Part shown: positions 44,705 to 54,639 of the stretch, piece after piece
Layout of the letters: each line of letters opens with the position of its first letter
Position numbering within the stretch: position 1 is the first letter of the stretch
Source: Flavobacterium sp. SUN046
GTDB lineage: Bacteria; Bacteroidota; Bacteroidia; Flavobacteriales; Flavobacteriaceae
NCBI RefSeq assembly: GCF_028867965.1
Contig: NZ_JAPQNT010000001.1
Location: forward strand, 310,001 to 374,000
Reading direction: 5' to 3'
DNA: 64,000 nucleotides
Notes under the pieces: model-generated
Told to the model about the DNA's origin: nothing
What the model saw: the letters and a program-made list of their open reading frames with translations, nothing else
The model's database searches: none
Translations under genes and position numbers: made by a program

Positions 44705-45859
44705 ATGAAAAAATTAGTTCTATTAATTGTTATTGCTATAGGTTGTAACGGATTTGCACAGAAAGTTAAAGACAGCATTTTATCGAAAAAATTAGGTAAA
44801 TATCGAGAACTATCGGTTTCGCTTCCGCCATCTTACAACAAAGAGTCTAAAAAAACGTATCCTTTATTATTCTTACTTGATGGCGATTACCTTTTTGATC
44901 CGTTTCAAGGTGCAATTAGTTATGGCAATTATTGGGACGATTTACCCGAAGTTATAATTGTAGGATTAAATCAAAATAAAGATAATGAACGATTCGACGA
45001 TTGTACATTTGATGAAGCTACTGGTTTACCCGAAGGAAAAGGCGAAGATTTTTTCGAATTTATTGGTGGCGAATTAATTCCGTACATTCAAACTAAATTT
45101 AGAACTTCTAACTTTAAAATAATTGCTGGGCATGATTTAACGGCCGGTTTTATGAATCTTTTTCTCTACAAAGACAATCCGTTATTTAATGCTTACATTT
45201 CTTTAAGCCCAGAATTACCTTTAGAAATGGAAACTCGTGTTGCTGAGCGTTTAGCAACTTTCAAACAAAACATGTTTTACTATCAATCTTCAGGCGATGG
45301 CGATCTTAAAAAAATGCGTGCAAAAATTGCTGTATTAGATGAAAATATAAAAGCCGCCAATAGTAGCACACTAAATTATAAATATGATGACTTTAAAGGA
45401 GCATCGCATTATTCTTTAGTTTTGTATTCTATTCCAAATGCGTTGTATCAATTTTTCGCTTCCTACCAACCCATTTCAATGTCGGAATATCAAGAGAAAA
45501 TTGTTAAGATGGAATCAGGTTATGCCGATTATCTAAAAAATAAATATGAAGTTTTAGAAAAAGCATTAGGCATTAAAATGAACATCAGAATCAATGATTT
45601 TAAAGCAATTGAAGCTGCAATTTTAAAGAATAAAGCCTATGGTGAATTTGAACAATTAGCCCAATTATCTCACAAAATGTACCCAAAAACAATGCTTGGC
45701 GATTACCACATGGCTATGTATTATGAAAACACTGGCGACATTAAAAATGCGGTTAAATATTACCAAAATGCGTTTCAATTACAACCTATCGGTGAACTTA
45801 CTAAAGACATGATGTTGGCTAAAGCAGATGAACTTAGAGTTCAAATTAAAAAGAAATAA
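44705..45859 (+). CDS. Alpha/beta-hydrolase fold protein with TPR tail, nucleophile replaced
   Basis: The 384-residue protein has a signal peptide ending GFAQ and an esterase D-like fold (PLLFLLDGDYLF about residues 53-64, EVIIVGLNQ, the elbow at 141-147, SHYSLV around residue 240). The elbow reads AGHDLTAG, so the usual serine of GHSxGG is aspartate (D144). The C-terminal quarter (about residues 300-384) has TPR-like helices (DYHMAMYYENTGDIKNAVKYYQ). It may be a non-catalytic or altered hydrolase in the periplasm. It precedes radA by 11 bases. Confidence 0.83.
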   Translation: MKKLVLLIVIAIGCNGFAQKVKDSILSKKLGKYRELSVSLPPSYNKESKKTYPLLFLLDGDYLFDPFQGAISYGNYWDDLPEVIIVGLNQNKDNERFDDCTFDEATGLPEGKGEDFFEFIGGELIPYIQTKFRTSNFKIIAGHDLTAGFMNLFLYKDNPLFNAYISLSPELPLEMETRVAERLATFKQNMFYYQSSGDGDLKKMRAKIAVLDENIKAANSSTLNYKYDDFKGASHYSLVLYSIPNALYQFFASYQPISMSEYQEKIVKMESGYADYLKNKYEVLEKALGIKMNIRINDFKAIEAAILKNKAYGEFEQLAQLSHKMYPKTMLGDYHMAMYYENTGDIKNAVKYYQNAFQLQPIGELTKDMMLAKADELRVQIKKK

Positions 45860-45870
45860 ATAAAGCTTAA

Positions 45871-47229
45871 ATGGCAAAACTAAAAACGTCCTTCTTTTGT
45901 CAAAATTGCGGAACCCAATATGCCAAATGGCAAGGACAATGCAATGCGTGCAAAGAATGGAATACTATTGTTGAAGAAGTAATTCAAAAAGAAGAAAAAA
46001 CGAGTTGGAAACCAACCTCTGAAGTTAAAAAAGCTCCAAAACCGTTAAAGATTGCCGAAATCGATTCGTCTCAAGAAATTCGTTTAGACACGCTAGATGG
46101 CGAATTAAACAGAGTTCTTGGTGGCGGAATTGTTCCTGGTTCATTAATACTTTTAGGTGGCGAACCCGGAATTGGAAAAAGTACATTATTACTTCAAATT
46201 TCATTAAAATTACCTTATAAAACTTTATATGTTTCGGGCGAAGAAAGTCAGAAGCAAATAAAAATGCGTGCCGAAAGAATTACACCAAACGGAGATAATT
46301 GTTACATTTTAACAGAAACAAAAACGCAAAATATCTTCCGCCAAATTCAGGAAATGGAACCTGAAATTGTAATTATTGATTCTATTCAAACATTGCACAC
46401 TGATTATATTGAATCAACCGCAGGTAGTATTTCACAAATTAGAGAATGTACTGCCGAATTAATAAAATTTGCAAAAGAAACCAATACACCTGTAATTTTA
46501 ATCGGACATATTACCAAAGACGGAACCATAGCTGGACCAAAAATATTGGAACACATGGTAGACACCGTTTTGCAATTTGAAGGCGATAGAAATCACGTTT
46601 ACAGAATTTTAAGAAGTTTAAAAAACCGTTTTGGTTCCACTGCCGAACTCGGAATTTATGAAATGTTAGGTTCGGGATTACGAGAAGTTTCGAATCCGTC
46701 AGAAATATTACTTTCGCATCGCGAAGAAGAACTTTCGGGAACTGCAATTGCTTCAACTCTTGAAGGCATGCGTCCGTTAATGATTGAAATTCAAGCATTA
46801 GTTTCAACCGCAGTTTATGGAACGCCACAACGCAGCACAACTGGTTACAATGCAAAAAGATTGAACATGCTTTTGGCAGTTTTAGAAAAACGTGCTGGTT
46901 TTAGATTAGGAACCAAAGATGTTTTCTTGAACGTAACTGGCGGAATTTCAGTTGATGATCCAGCAATTGATTTAGCTGTTGTAGCTTCAATACTTTCGTC
47001 AAATGAAGATATTGCGGTTGGAAAAGACGTTTGCTTTGCCGGAGAAATAGGACTTTCAGGTGAAATTCGTCCTGTAAATCGAGTAGAACAAAGAATTCAA
47101 GAAGCCGAAAAATTAGGATTTGCGACCATTTTTGTTTCTAAATACAATAAAATTGCAACTAAATTTCCTGGCATAAAAGTGGTTTTAGTTTCTAAAATTG
47201 AAGAAGTTGTTGAGCATTTATTTGGGTAA
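45871..47229 (+). CDS. radA: DNA repair protein RadA
   Basis: The 452-residue protein has a zinc finger at residues 10-27 (C10, C13, C24, C27), Walker A GGEPGIGKST (about 97-106), the RadA-specific KNRFGSTAELGIYEM and a C-terminal Lon-like domain (GGISVDDPAIDLAVVASI, GEIGLSGEIRPV). It promotes branch migration during homologous recombination. Length and motifs are complete. The next gene starts 12 bases downstream. Confidence 0.97.
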   Translation: MAKLKTSFFCQNCGTQYAKWQGQCNACKEWNTIVEEVIQKEEKTSWKPTSEVKKAPKPLKIAEIDSSQEIRLDTLDGELNRVLGGGIVPGSLILLGGEPGIGKSTLLLQISLKLPYKTLYVSGEESQKQIKMRAERITPNGDNCYILTETKTQNIFRQIQEMEPEIVIIDSIQTLHTDYIESTAGSISQIRECTAELIKFAKETNTPVILIGHITKDGTIAGPKILEHMVDTVLQFEGDRNHVYRILRSLKNRFGSTAELGIYEMLGSGLREVSNPSEILLSHREEELSGTAIASTLEGMRPLMIEIQALVSTAVYGTPQRSTTGYNAKRLNMLLAVLEKRAGFRLGTKDVFLNVTGGISVDDPAIDLAVVASILSSNEDIAVGKDVCFAGEIGLSGEIRPVNRVEQRIQEAEKLGFATIFVSKYNKIATKFPGIKVVLVSKIEEVVEHLFG

Positions 47230-47241
47230 TTCTACTAGTTA

Positions 47242-49197
47242 ATGAAAAGCAAAAAGCAAAAATTCTTCCTATTTTCTAAGTTATTCCTACTGGTTATTTT
47301 ACTCGGAGTTGTACTGCTTTTTATTTTTAGAAATTTACTTTTAGAAAGCGCCATTACAAAAATAGACACCAAACTTAACCGAGAATACCAATGCCGATTT
47401 TTAGTTAAGAGTGCCAAATTTGATGGTTTAACCAATTTAGAATTTGAAAAAATTACTTTAGTTCCAAAGCAAGCAGATACATTAATCAATATTGAACGTC
47501 TTAAAACCAGTGTGAATTTCTGGCAATTACTGACTGGAACTATTCAATTGGGAAAACTAGAAATCAATCAAGGTTTTATACAATTAGTTAAAAATAAAAA
47601 AGGTCGAAATTTCGATGCTTTCTTGAAACATAAAACAAACGGAAGCGCATCCGATGAAATCAATTATGCCAAAGTAGCTTATCGAATTCTCTCGAAAACA
47701 TTGAACCTCATTCCGACCAACATGAACGTTCAAGGATTTGAATTTCGAATAAACGATATGGACAATAAAGTAGTTTTTGATTTCAAAAAATTGTCTTTAT
47801 CAAACAAAAAACTAACTTCATTAATCAATGTAAAAACATCAAATTTCACACAAGACTGGAGCCTTACCGGAATTGCTGATCCAAGAGAACGCAAAGCCGA
47901 CTTAAAGTTTTTTAATCCTAAAAACGATAGTATTCGTGTGCCTTATTTGGAAGATAAATTTCATTTGAAAACCAGCTTTAAAACAATTCGTTTCAATATG
48001 GAAAATATGGATATGAGTGGTGGTGAATTGCATTTAGATGGATATACTTCGATTGATAATTTAAAAATAAATCACGCTAAAATCGCCAAAAATGATGTTC
48101 TAATTAAAAACGCTCGTTTCGATTACCGTTTGGTTTTTGGTGCGCGATTTATAGCTGTTGATAGCACTTCGCAAGTACAAATCAATTTCATTAAATGTTC
48201 ACCATACATAGCTTACACAAATGATAAAGACAAGATTTACGCATTGAAATTGAACATTCCAAAAATGGGAGCTCAAGATTTTATCACTTCATTACCCGAT
48301 GGATTATTCAGCCATTTTAAAGGTATGGAAGCGAAAGGAAATTTTAGTTATAATTTGAATTTTGAATTTAATAAAAGCAAACCCAATAATGTAATTTTTG
48401 AAAGTAAATTGCAACCCGAAAACCTCAAAATCACAAAATATGGCGAAGCTGATTTGAATAAAATCAACTCTGAATTTACCTATCGAGCCATTGATAAAGG
48501 AATTGAACAACGACCAATTGTAGTTGGAACTTCCAATCCGAATTTCACACCATTAGATGAAATTTCACCTTATCTTCAAAAATGTGTTTTAACTAGCGAA
48601 GATCCGTCGTTTTTTCAACATCGTGGATTTATTAGTGAAGCGTTCAAACAATCAATTGCTAAAAACATTAAAACCAAAAAATTCTCTCGTGGCGCGAGTA
48701 CCATTAGCATGCAATTGATTAAGAATGTATTCCTTACTCGTGAGAAAACATTGTCTCGAAAATTAGAAGAAATTCTGTTGGTTTATATTTTAGAAAATAA
48801 CCGAATTGCAACTAAAGAACGTATGCTAGAAGTCTATTTTAACATTATTGAATGGGGTCCAAACATCTACGGAATTGGTGAAGCATCGCATTTTTATTTT
48901 CAGAAAAACCCAAGTGATTTGAACTTGAAAGAATGTTTGTTTTTAGCCACTATAATTCCAAAACCTAAAGGATTTATGGGACGATTTGATGCAAATCAAA
49001 ACTTGAAATCGTTTGCTATTCAACAAGATAATTTCTTAACCCGATTGATGTTACGGCGCAATTTAATTTCTCCAAATGATACTATTGGATATTCTTTACC
49101 GTTAACTATTTCAGGTTCAGCACAATTTTTTCTGAAACACAAGGCACAAAATCCAATTGAAATAGATTCCACTTCAGTAGAAGATTTCAGTTTTTAA
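47242..49197 (+). CDS. Monofunctional GT51 peptidoglycan glycosyltransferase with large N-terminal domain
   Basis: The 651-residue protein has one membrane anchor (about residues 10-30) and an AsmA-like beta-rich region (about 35-420). A GT51 glycosyltransferase domain follows: SEDPSFFQHRGF with E453, RGASTISMQL, KLEEILLVYILE, EVYFNIIEWGPNIYGIGEAS. It polymerises lipid II into glycan strands. No penicillin-binding transpeptidase domain follows, so crosslinking must be done by others. The N-terminal region is much larger than in classical MtgA (about 240 residues). Coupled to radA by a 12-base gap. Confidence 0.9.
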   Translation: MKSKKQKFFLFSKLFLLVILLGVVLLFIFRNLLLESAITKIDTKLNREYQCRFLVKSAKFDGLTNLEFEKITLVPKQADTLINIERLKTSVNFWQLLTGTIQLGKLEINQGFIQLVKNKKGRNFDAFLKHKTNGSASDEINYAKVAYRILSKTLNLIPTNMNVQGFEFRINDMDNKVVFDFKKLSLSNKKLTSLINVKTSNFTQDWSLTGIADPRERKADLKFFNPKNDSIRVPYLEDKFHLKTSFKTIRFNMENMDMSGGELHLDGYTSIDNLKINHAKIAKNDVLIKNARFDYRLVFGARFIAVDSTSQVQINFIKCSPYIAYTNDKDKIYALKLNIPKMGAQDFITSLPDGLFSHFKGMEAKGNFSYNLNFEFNKSKPNNVIFESKLQPENLKITKYGEADLNKINSEFTYRAIDKGIEQRPIVVGTSNPNFTPLDEISPYLQKCVLTSEDPSFFQHRGFISEAFKQSIAKNIKTKKFSRGASTISMQLIKNVFLTREKTLSRKLEEILLVYILENNRIATKERMLEVYFNIIEWGPNIYGIGEASHFYFQKNPSDLNLKECLFLATIIPKPKGFMGRFDANQNLKSFAIQQDNFLTRLMLRRNLISPNDTIGYSLPLTISGSAQFFLKHKAQNPIEIDSTSVEDFSF

Positions 49198-49275
49198 AAA
49201 ATAATTTTCATTTCGTTCCAACCTTTTCATCTAAAAAAGCCTCTATACTATTAAGACCTATTAAATTCAAATTTT

Positions 49276-49887
49276 ATGAAAAAAATCGCATTATTATTTA
49301 TAGCACTTTCCTTCTTATCATTAAAGAAAAAAGAAGTTGCAGCCGTACAACAATCTAAAAGTATTTTGTATGCCGATCTAATTTGCTTGGGTAAAATGTC
49401 TTCAATTGATTCTACTGGATTTTGGATTGCTGTTGAAAAAGAAGTGGCAAATGAAACACCAAATAAAAAACTTTTGGCTACCAAAAAATTATTTGTTAGT
49501 TATAAAAATTCCAAAAACAATTATCGTGGTACGCAAATGCCTTTAAAAGATGCATCTTATATTTTTACCTTAAAATATGATGCAACAACTAAAAAAATAA
49601 TTCCGTTTTATTATGCTGTCGGTGTAATCGTAGACACCAAAGAAAGTATTGGTTGTTATGCCGTTGGACACTCAAAATATGAAAAAGTTAGTATTGAAAA
49701 CTTTATTAAAGGTATTGATTTATTGCGAAAATGCTATCCAAAATCGGGTTTGTACGGAAGCGAACTTATTAAAAGTAAAGTTACTGCTAAAGAATTAGAT
49801 GCTGCTAAAAAATCGAATGTAGCTGCCAAACTTTGGATTGAAGAAATCGAACAAATGAATGATTATTATACTAAAATGAGAAAGTAA
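49276..49887 (+). CDS. Hypothetical secreted protein
   Basis: The 203-residue protein has a short hydrophobic N terminus (residues 3-16) that may be a signal peptide or anchor. The mature part is mixed alpha/beta and lysine-rich, and I recognise no family. It ends 5 bases before the ATG of the DUF4139 gene, suggesting a shared transcript. Confidence 0.72.
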   Translation: MKKIALLFIALSFLSLKKKEVAAVQQSKSILYADLICLGKMSSIDSTGFWIAVEKEVANETPNKKLLATKKLFVSYKNSKNNYRGTQMPLKDASYIFTLKYDATTKKIIPFYYAVGVIVDTKESIGCYAVGHSKYEKVSIENFIKGIDLLRKCYPKSGLYGSELIKSKVTAKELDAAKKSNVAAKLWIEEIEQMNDYYTKMRK

Positions 49888-49892
49888 AACTT

Positions 49893-51590
49893 ATGAAAAA
49901 ACTAACCTTATTCACGCTTTTAATTTCGGCAATAGCATTTGCTCAAAAACCAATTTTCACAACTGCTAAAGTCAAAGCCGCAACAGTTTATTTCAATGCT
50001 GCCGAATTACAGCAAACAACTTCCGTTAATCTTCCTGTGGGAACGAGCGAAATTGTCATAAAAAATGTAGCTAATTATTTGAACGAAAGTACGGTTCAAA
50101 TTGGTGCACCCAATTCGGTGACGGTTTTATCGGTGCAATTTACCAACAATTACATTTCTGAATATGAAATTGACGAGAACAATCCAGCTATTAAGAAAGT
50201 TCGTGATAGTATTACTTTGGTTCAAAAAGAGATTAAAAAAATTCAGATTCAAACCTATTCCAACCAACAAACAATTGCACTTTTAGATCAAAATCAATCG
50301 GTTGGCGGAGCAAATTCTGGTTTAAGTGTTACCGAATTAATGAAATTGGTAGACTATTACAAAGCCAAAAGAACCGAATTAGACAATGACATTGTAGCAC
50401 TTCAAGAAAAAGAAGCCAATTGGAACAAACGCTTGGCTGCATTAAATAACAAATTAGAAATCAATACCCAAAAAGAAGAAAAATCATCAACAGGTAAATT
50501 GATAGTAAATGTGATGAATGAAATTGCAGGAAATGTTAATCTTGACATTAATTACATTACTAATTCTGCAACATGGAATCCGTTTTACGAATTGAGAGTT
50601 GATAATGTGAAAGAACCAATCAATATGGTTTACAAAGCACAAGTTTCTCAAAACACCGGAATTGATTGGAAAAAAGTAAAACTAACTTTATCTAGTGGAA
50701 ACCCGAATCAAAGTAATCAACAACCTATATTGAGTTCTTGGTTTTTGAGGTATCAAGAAAATATTGATTATGAAGAAGTAAGTGGTTCTGGTTATCTTAG
50801 TGGAAATGTGTATGAAAAAGTAAATGTAATTCAATCATTATCTAAAAAATTTAAAGGATTAGATTCAGATTATAGAGATGGAGATAAACAAAGTACAAGA
50901 TTTGACACACTGCCAAATGGAAAAATTATGGGTAGAGGACTTTATGAAAATATTGGAAATTTCACCGAAATCAACGAAAACCAACTAAACGTTTCCTTCG
51001 ATATCGACATTCCGTATGATATTTTATCCAACGGAAAAGCACATTCGGTAGCGTTGAAAGAAATAAAATTACCTGCAACTTACAAATATTATGCTGCTCC
51101 AAGAGTTGATAAAGAAGCCTTTTTATTAGCAGAAATTAACGATTATTCTAAATACAATTTGTTGCCTGGTGAAGCCAATATTATTTTTGAAGGAATGTAT
51201 GTCGGTAAAACCAACATCAATCCAAATCAAACTGCTGATACTTTAAACTTAAGTATGGGAAGAGATAAAAAAATCAATATCAAACGTGAAAAAGTAGTTG
51301 ATAAATCGGGCACTAAATTCTTGTCATCTTACAAAGAACAGACGTTTACTTATGACATAACGATTAGAAACAATAAAAAAGAAGATGTTGATATGTTGCT
51401 AAAAGATCAATATCCGTTGAGTACTGATAAAGAAATTACCATAGAATTATTGGACGACGGAAAAGCACAAGTAAACACCGAAACAGGAATTATGACTTGG
51501 AAACTAAAACTCGCCGCCAACGAAACCAAGAAAATCAGAATCAGTTATAAAGTAAAATATCCAAAAGACAAAGTGATTGATAATTTATAA
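49893..51590 (+). CDS. DUF4139 (MuiA-like) domain protein
   Basis: The 565-residue protein has a signal peptide ending AIAFAQ, a DUF4140-like N-terminal domain (AATVYFNAAELQQ) and a coiled coil at about residues 90-195. A DUF4139 domain follows (DINYITNSATWNPFYELRVD, later TYDITIRNNKKEDVDMLL, DQYPLST). The family is annotated mucoidy inhibitor A-like; its molecular role is unknown. Residues about 285-345 form an asparagine/glycine-rich insert with TonB-receptor-like wording (SGSGYLSGNVYEK). Followed by a terminator. Confidence 0.9.
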   Translation: MKKLTLFTLLISAIAFAQKPIFTTAKVKAATVYFNAAELQQTTSVNLPVGTSEIVIKNVANYLNESTVQIGAPNSVTVLSVQFTNNYISEYEIDENNPAIKKVRDSITLVQKEIKKIQIQTYSNQQTIALLDQNQSVGGANSGLSVTELMKLVDYYKAKRTELDNDIVALQEKEANWNKRLAALNNKLEINTQKEEKSSTGKLIVNVMNEIAGNVNLDINYITNSATWNPFYELRVDNVKEPINMVYKAQVSQNTGIDWKKVKLTLSSGNPNQSNQQPILSSWFLRYQENIDYEEVSGSGYLSGNVYEKVNVIQSLSKKFKGLDSDYRDGDKQSTRFDTLPNGKIMGRGLYENIGNFTEINENQLNVSFDIDIPYDILSNGKAHSVALKEIKLPATYKYYAAPRVDKEAFLLAEINDYSKYNLLPGEANIIFEGMYVGKTNINPNQTADTLNLSMGRDKKINIKREKVVDKSGTKFLSSYKEQTFTYDITIRNNKKEDVDMLLKDQYPLSTDKEITIELLDDGKAQVNTETGIMTWKLKLAANETKKIRISYKVKYPKDKVIDNL

Positions 51591-51610
51591 TACAACTAAC
51601 TCAAGCAGGA

Positions 51611-51646
51611 GAAAAGCGCAAGGACTTAAAAACCTTTGCGCTTTTC
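51611..51646 (+). terminator. Terminator of the DUF4139 gene
   Basis: GAAAAGCGCAAGG pairs with CCTTTGCGCTTTTC with one bulged base, 20 bases past the stop. Confidence 0.88.
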
Positions 51647-51742
51647 ATATTTATGTTTGTAAAATTTTTATCTAACTAATTAAAAATGAATAGGTTTTGA
51701 AAATTAATTTTCTTAAATTTACCTCAACAAACTATTTTTACT

Positions 51743-53140
51743 ATGAAAAAAGCAATACTCTTAGGAATCGTCTTAAATGTGTTTTTAGGATTTTCTCAAA
51801 CAATAGCGCTCCAATCGTTTGCAACAGGTTTTTCATCACCAGTTGATATTGCTAATGCTGGAGACACAAGACTATTTGTAGTAGAACAAGGTGGATTGAT
51901 AAAAATATTGAATTCAGATGGAACGATTAATGCAACTCCTTTTTTAAATTTATCAGCACTAACGGTTCTAGATGGCGAACGAGGATTATTAGGATTGGCA
52001 TTTCATCCTAATTACGCTACCAATGGTTTGTTTTATGTAAACTACACCAATCTTTCAGGAAACACCGTAATTGCACGATATGGTGTTTCAGCAAATGCCA
52101 ATATAGCCAATTCAACTGGAACAATTTTAATGACAATTTCACAACCTTACAGCAATCATAATGGCGGATGTTTAAAATTTGGTCCCGATGGTTATTTATA
52201 TATTGGTATGGGCGATGGCGGAAGTGCTGGTGATCCAAACGGATATTCTCAAAATTTAACCGTAAATACTACTGAGCCAACACGCGTTTATTTAGGAAAA
52301 ATGCTCCGAATAGATGTGAATACAATTGCTGGAAGTTTGAATTACGGATTTCCACCAACTAATCCTTATGTGAGCCAACCTGGAAAAGAAGAAATTTGGG
52401 CTAGAGGTTTGCGAAATCCTTGGAAATTTTCTTTTAACAGACTGAATGGAGATTTATGGATTGCCGATGTTGGTCAAGGCACAGTTGAAGAAATTGACAA
52501 AATTGTAAATCCGTTACCTACTGCACTGAATTTTGGATGGCGTTGCTATGAAGGAAATTCTTCCTACAATACTTCAGGTTGTGCTGCTTCAAGTACAATG
52601 GTATTTCCGTTTGCGCAATACACCCATTCTGGCGGTTCATGTTCTATAACAGGCGGCTATTTTTACACCGGAACAACGTATCCAAATTTTCAAAATAAGT
52701 ATTTTTTTACCGATTATTGTGATGACAAAATAAGAACCGTAAATAGTGCTGGAGTGATTACTACAACTTCGGCGTTCTCAGGAAATAATTTTGTGACTTT
52801 TGGTCAAGATAGTAATGGCGAATTGTATTTGGCTGGAGTTTCTAGCGGAATAGTTTATAAAATAATTGATTCTTCACTTAGTACTTCTGAATTTAACAGC
52901 AATGGATTTTCTATTTATCCGAATCCTGCAAAAACAAGTTTCACCATAAAAAGTAATCCTAATAATTTGGCAACGCAACTCGAATTGTTTGATTTAACCG
53001 GAAAATTATTAATTGATAAAAAATTAAATAATGTAACCGAAAACACAATCACAACAAATTCACTTTCTAAAGGAATTTATTTAATTTCTATCACTACAAC
53101 AAGTGGAAGTAGTTATACTGATAAATTAATTATCGAATAA
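51743..53140 (+). CDS. PQQ-type sugar dehydrogenase with T9SS sorting domain
   Basis: The 465-residue protein has a signal peptide ending GFSQT and a six-bladed beta-propeller of the glucose/sorbosone dehydrogenase family (PVDIANAGDTRLFVVEQGG, ERGLLGLAFHPNY, MGDGGSAGDP, GLRNPWKFSFN, DVGQGTVEEI). The last 75 residues are a type A T9SS sorting domain (FSIYPNPAKTSFTIK to DKLIIE). It probably oxidises a sugar outside the cell or at the surface. Its cofactor is assumed PQQ by family; no PQQ synthesis genes are in the window. Confidence 0.9.
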   Translation: MKKAILLGIVLNVFLGFSQTIALQSFATGFSSPVDIANAGDTRLFVVEQGGLIKILNSDGTINATPFLNLSALTVLDGERGLLGLAFHPNYATNGLFYVNYTNLSGNTVIARYGVSANANIANSTGTILMTISQPYSNHNGGCLKFGPDGYLYIGMGDGGSAGDPNGYSQNLTVNTTEPTRVYLGKMLRIDVNTIAGSLNYGFPPTNPYVSQPGKEEIWARGLRNPWKFSFNRLNGDLWIADVGQGTVEEIDKIVNPLPTALNFGWRCYEGNSSYNTSGCAASSTMVFPFAQYTHSGGSCSITGGYFYTGTTYPNFQNKYFFTDYCDDKIRTVNSAGVITTTSAFSGNNFVTFGQDSNGELYLAGVSSGIVYKIIDSSLSTSEFNSNGFSIYPNPAKTSFTIKSNPNNLATQLELFDLTGKLLIDKKLNNVTENTITTNSLSKGIYLISITTTSGSSYTDKLIIE

Positions 53141-53146
53141 TTTAGC

Positions 53147-53530
53147 ATGAATAAACCATTTAAAATTCCATCAATTTCAACTAATGAAAATGGTATTTCA
53201 GTATTTATAGAAATTGATTTTGAAGTTGAACAACGTGGTGGATTATTTTTATCGCATCAAATTACTTCCAAGAATTTCAGAATTCGAAAAAGTGATGTTG
53301 GTTATACAACCGATTTTCATTTGGCTGGTGATGCAACTTTTATCATTATTCAAAAAGGAAGTTTAAAAATTGAATTGCAAAACGGTGATTATGAAATTTT
53401 CAATGCAGGCGATTGTTTTATTGCTCAAGACAATTTACTAGAAAATATAATATTTGATAATAAAATTCACGGTCACAAAGCGAGTGTTATTGGAAATGAA
53501 ACGCTACAAGCCATTCATATAAAGTTGTAA
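53147..53530 (+). CDS. Cupin-like protein
   Basis: The 127-residue protein contains a single conserved beta-barrel with cupin wording (FHLAGDATFIIIQKGSLKIELQNGDYEIFNAGDCFIAQ). It lacks the multiple histidines of a metal-binding cupin 1 motif, so it may bind a ligand without catalysis. It begins 6 bases after the sugar dehydrogenase stop. No DNA-binding domain is present. Confidence 0.8.
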   Translation: MNKPFKIPSISTNENGISVFIEIDFEVEQRGGLFLSHQITSKNFRIRKSDVGYTTDFHLAGDATFIIIQKGSLKIELQNGDYEIFNAGDCFIAQDNLLENIIFDNKIHGHKASVIGNETLQAIHIKL

Positions 53531-53534
53531 TCAT

Positions 53535-53569
53535 TCTACAAACCTGAAATCTGCAACCTGCTATCTATA
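53535..53569. repeat. 7-bp-phased array between convergent gene ends
   Basis: The heptads are TCTACAA, ACCTGAA, ATCTGCA, ACCTGCT, ATCTATA, alternating ACCTG- and ATCT- units. The array fills the 40-base space between the stops at 53530 and 53571. Confidence 0.7.
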
Positions 53570-53570
53570 A

Positions 53571-54611
53571 TTAAGGCGCCGGATTTGGATGTAATTCTTG
53601 AATTTTATTGATTTCTAATAACAATTCCTCCGATAAAACTACATCAAACGCATCAATGTTTTCTTTCAATTGCTGCAATGTTGTAGCTCCAATAATAGTT
53701 GATGTAACAAAACTTTGTTGGTTTACAAAAGCTTCAGCCATTTGAATTAGTGTTAAACCATTGGCTTCGGCTAAATCTTTGTATAATTTGGTTGCTTTGT
53801 GGCTGTTTTCATTAGTATAACGTGTAAAATTTGGAAACAATTTCATTCGCGAATTTTCAGGAAAACCATTCAAATATTTTCCAGTTAAAAACCCAAATGC
53901 TAATGGTGAATACGCCAATAAACAAACATTTTCTCTCAAACAAATTTCAGACAAACCCACTTCAAAAAGTCGATTTAATAACGAAAACGGATTTTGAATT
54001 GTAGCAATTCTAGGCAAATTATGTTTTTCGCTTGCTTGCAAAAACTTCATTACTCCATACGGATTTTCGTTAGAAACTCCGATGTGTTTTATTTTTCCTT
54101 CTTTAATTAATCCGTCATAAACCGACAAAACTTCACTAAAATTTTCTTGCCAATTGGTATCAATTTTATTCAATCCGCGTTGCCCGAACATGTTCATGAT
54201 GCGTTCTGGCCAATGCATTTGATACAAATCTATATAATCAGTTTGCAAGTTTTTTAAACTTAATTCTACTGCTTCATGAATACTTTTTTTAGAAAAATCT
54301 AATGGCTGACGAATGTATTCCATACCGCGATTAGGTCCAGCAATTTTAGTTGCAATAACTAATTTTTCGCGTTGGGTTGTCCCAATTTTATTAATCCAAC
54401 TTCCAATATGTTTTTCGGTACTTCCAACAATTTGAGCATTTCCGCCAATAGGATACATTTCGGCAGTATCAATAAAATTTATTCCGCGTTCGATGGCATA
54501 ATCCAGTTGTGAATGCGATTCGGTTTCAGTATTTTGATTACCAAAAGTCATTGTGCCAAGGCAAATTGTACTTATTTTTATATCGGTATTTGGAAGTGTG
54601 GTGTAATTCAT
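53571..54611 (-). CDS. Aldo/keto reductase (Tas-like)
   Basis: This 346-residue NADPH-dependent TIM-barrel enzyme has the catalytic tetrad Asp-Tyr in DTAEMYP, Lys in VIATKIAG and His in LYQMHWPER. STIIGATTLQQLKENI is the coenzyme-binding C-terminal part. The long insertion after the tyrosine (PIGGNAQIVGSTEKHIG) fits the Tas branch. The ATG at 54611 (MNYTTLPNTD) is chosen because an upstream in-frame start at 54656 would lie within the promoter region. Substrate unknown. Confidence 0.93.
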   Translation of the reverse strand: MNYTTLPNTDIKISTICLGTMTFGNQNTETESHSQLDYAIERGINFIDTAEMYPIGGNAQIVGSTEKHIGSWINKIGTTQREKLVIATKIAGPNRGMEYIRQPLDFSKKSIHEAVELSLKNLQTDYIDLYQMHWPERIMNMFGQRGLNKIDTNWQENFSEVLSVYDGLIKEGKIKHIGVSNENPYGVMKFLQASEKHNLPRIATIQNPFSLLNRLFEVGLSEICLRENVCLLAYSPLAFGFLTGKYLNGFPENSRMKLFPNFTRYTNENSHKATKLYKDLAEANGLTLIQMAEAFVNQQSFVTSTIIGATTLQQLKENIDAFDVVLSEELLLEINKIQELHPNPAP

Positions 54612-54639
54612 AATCTTTAAAATTGAATTTTTGGAATTA

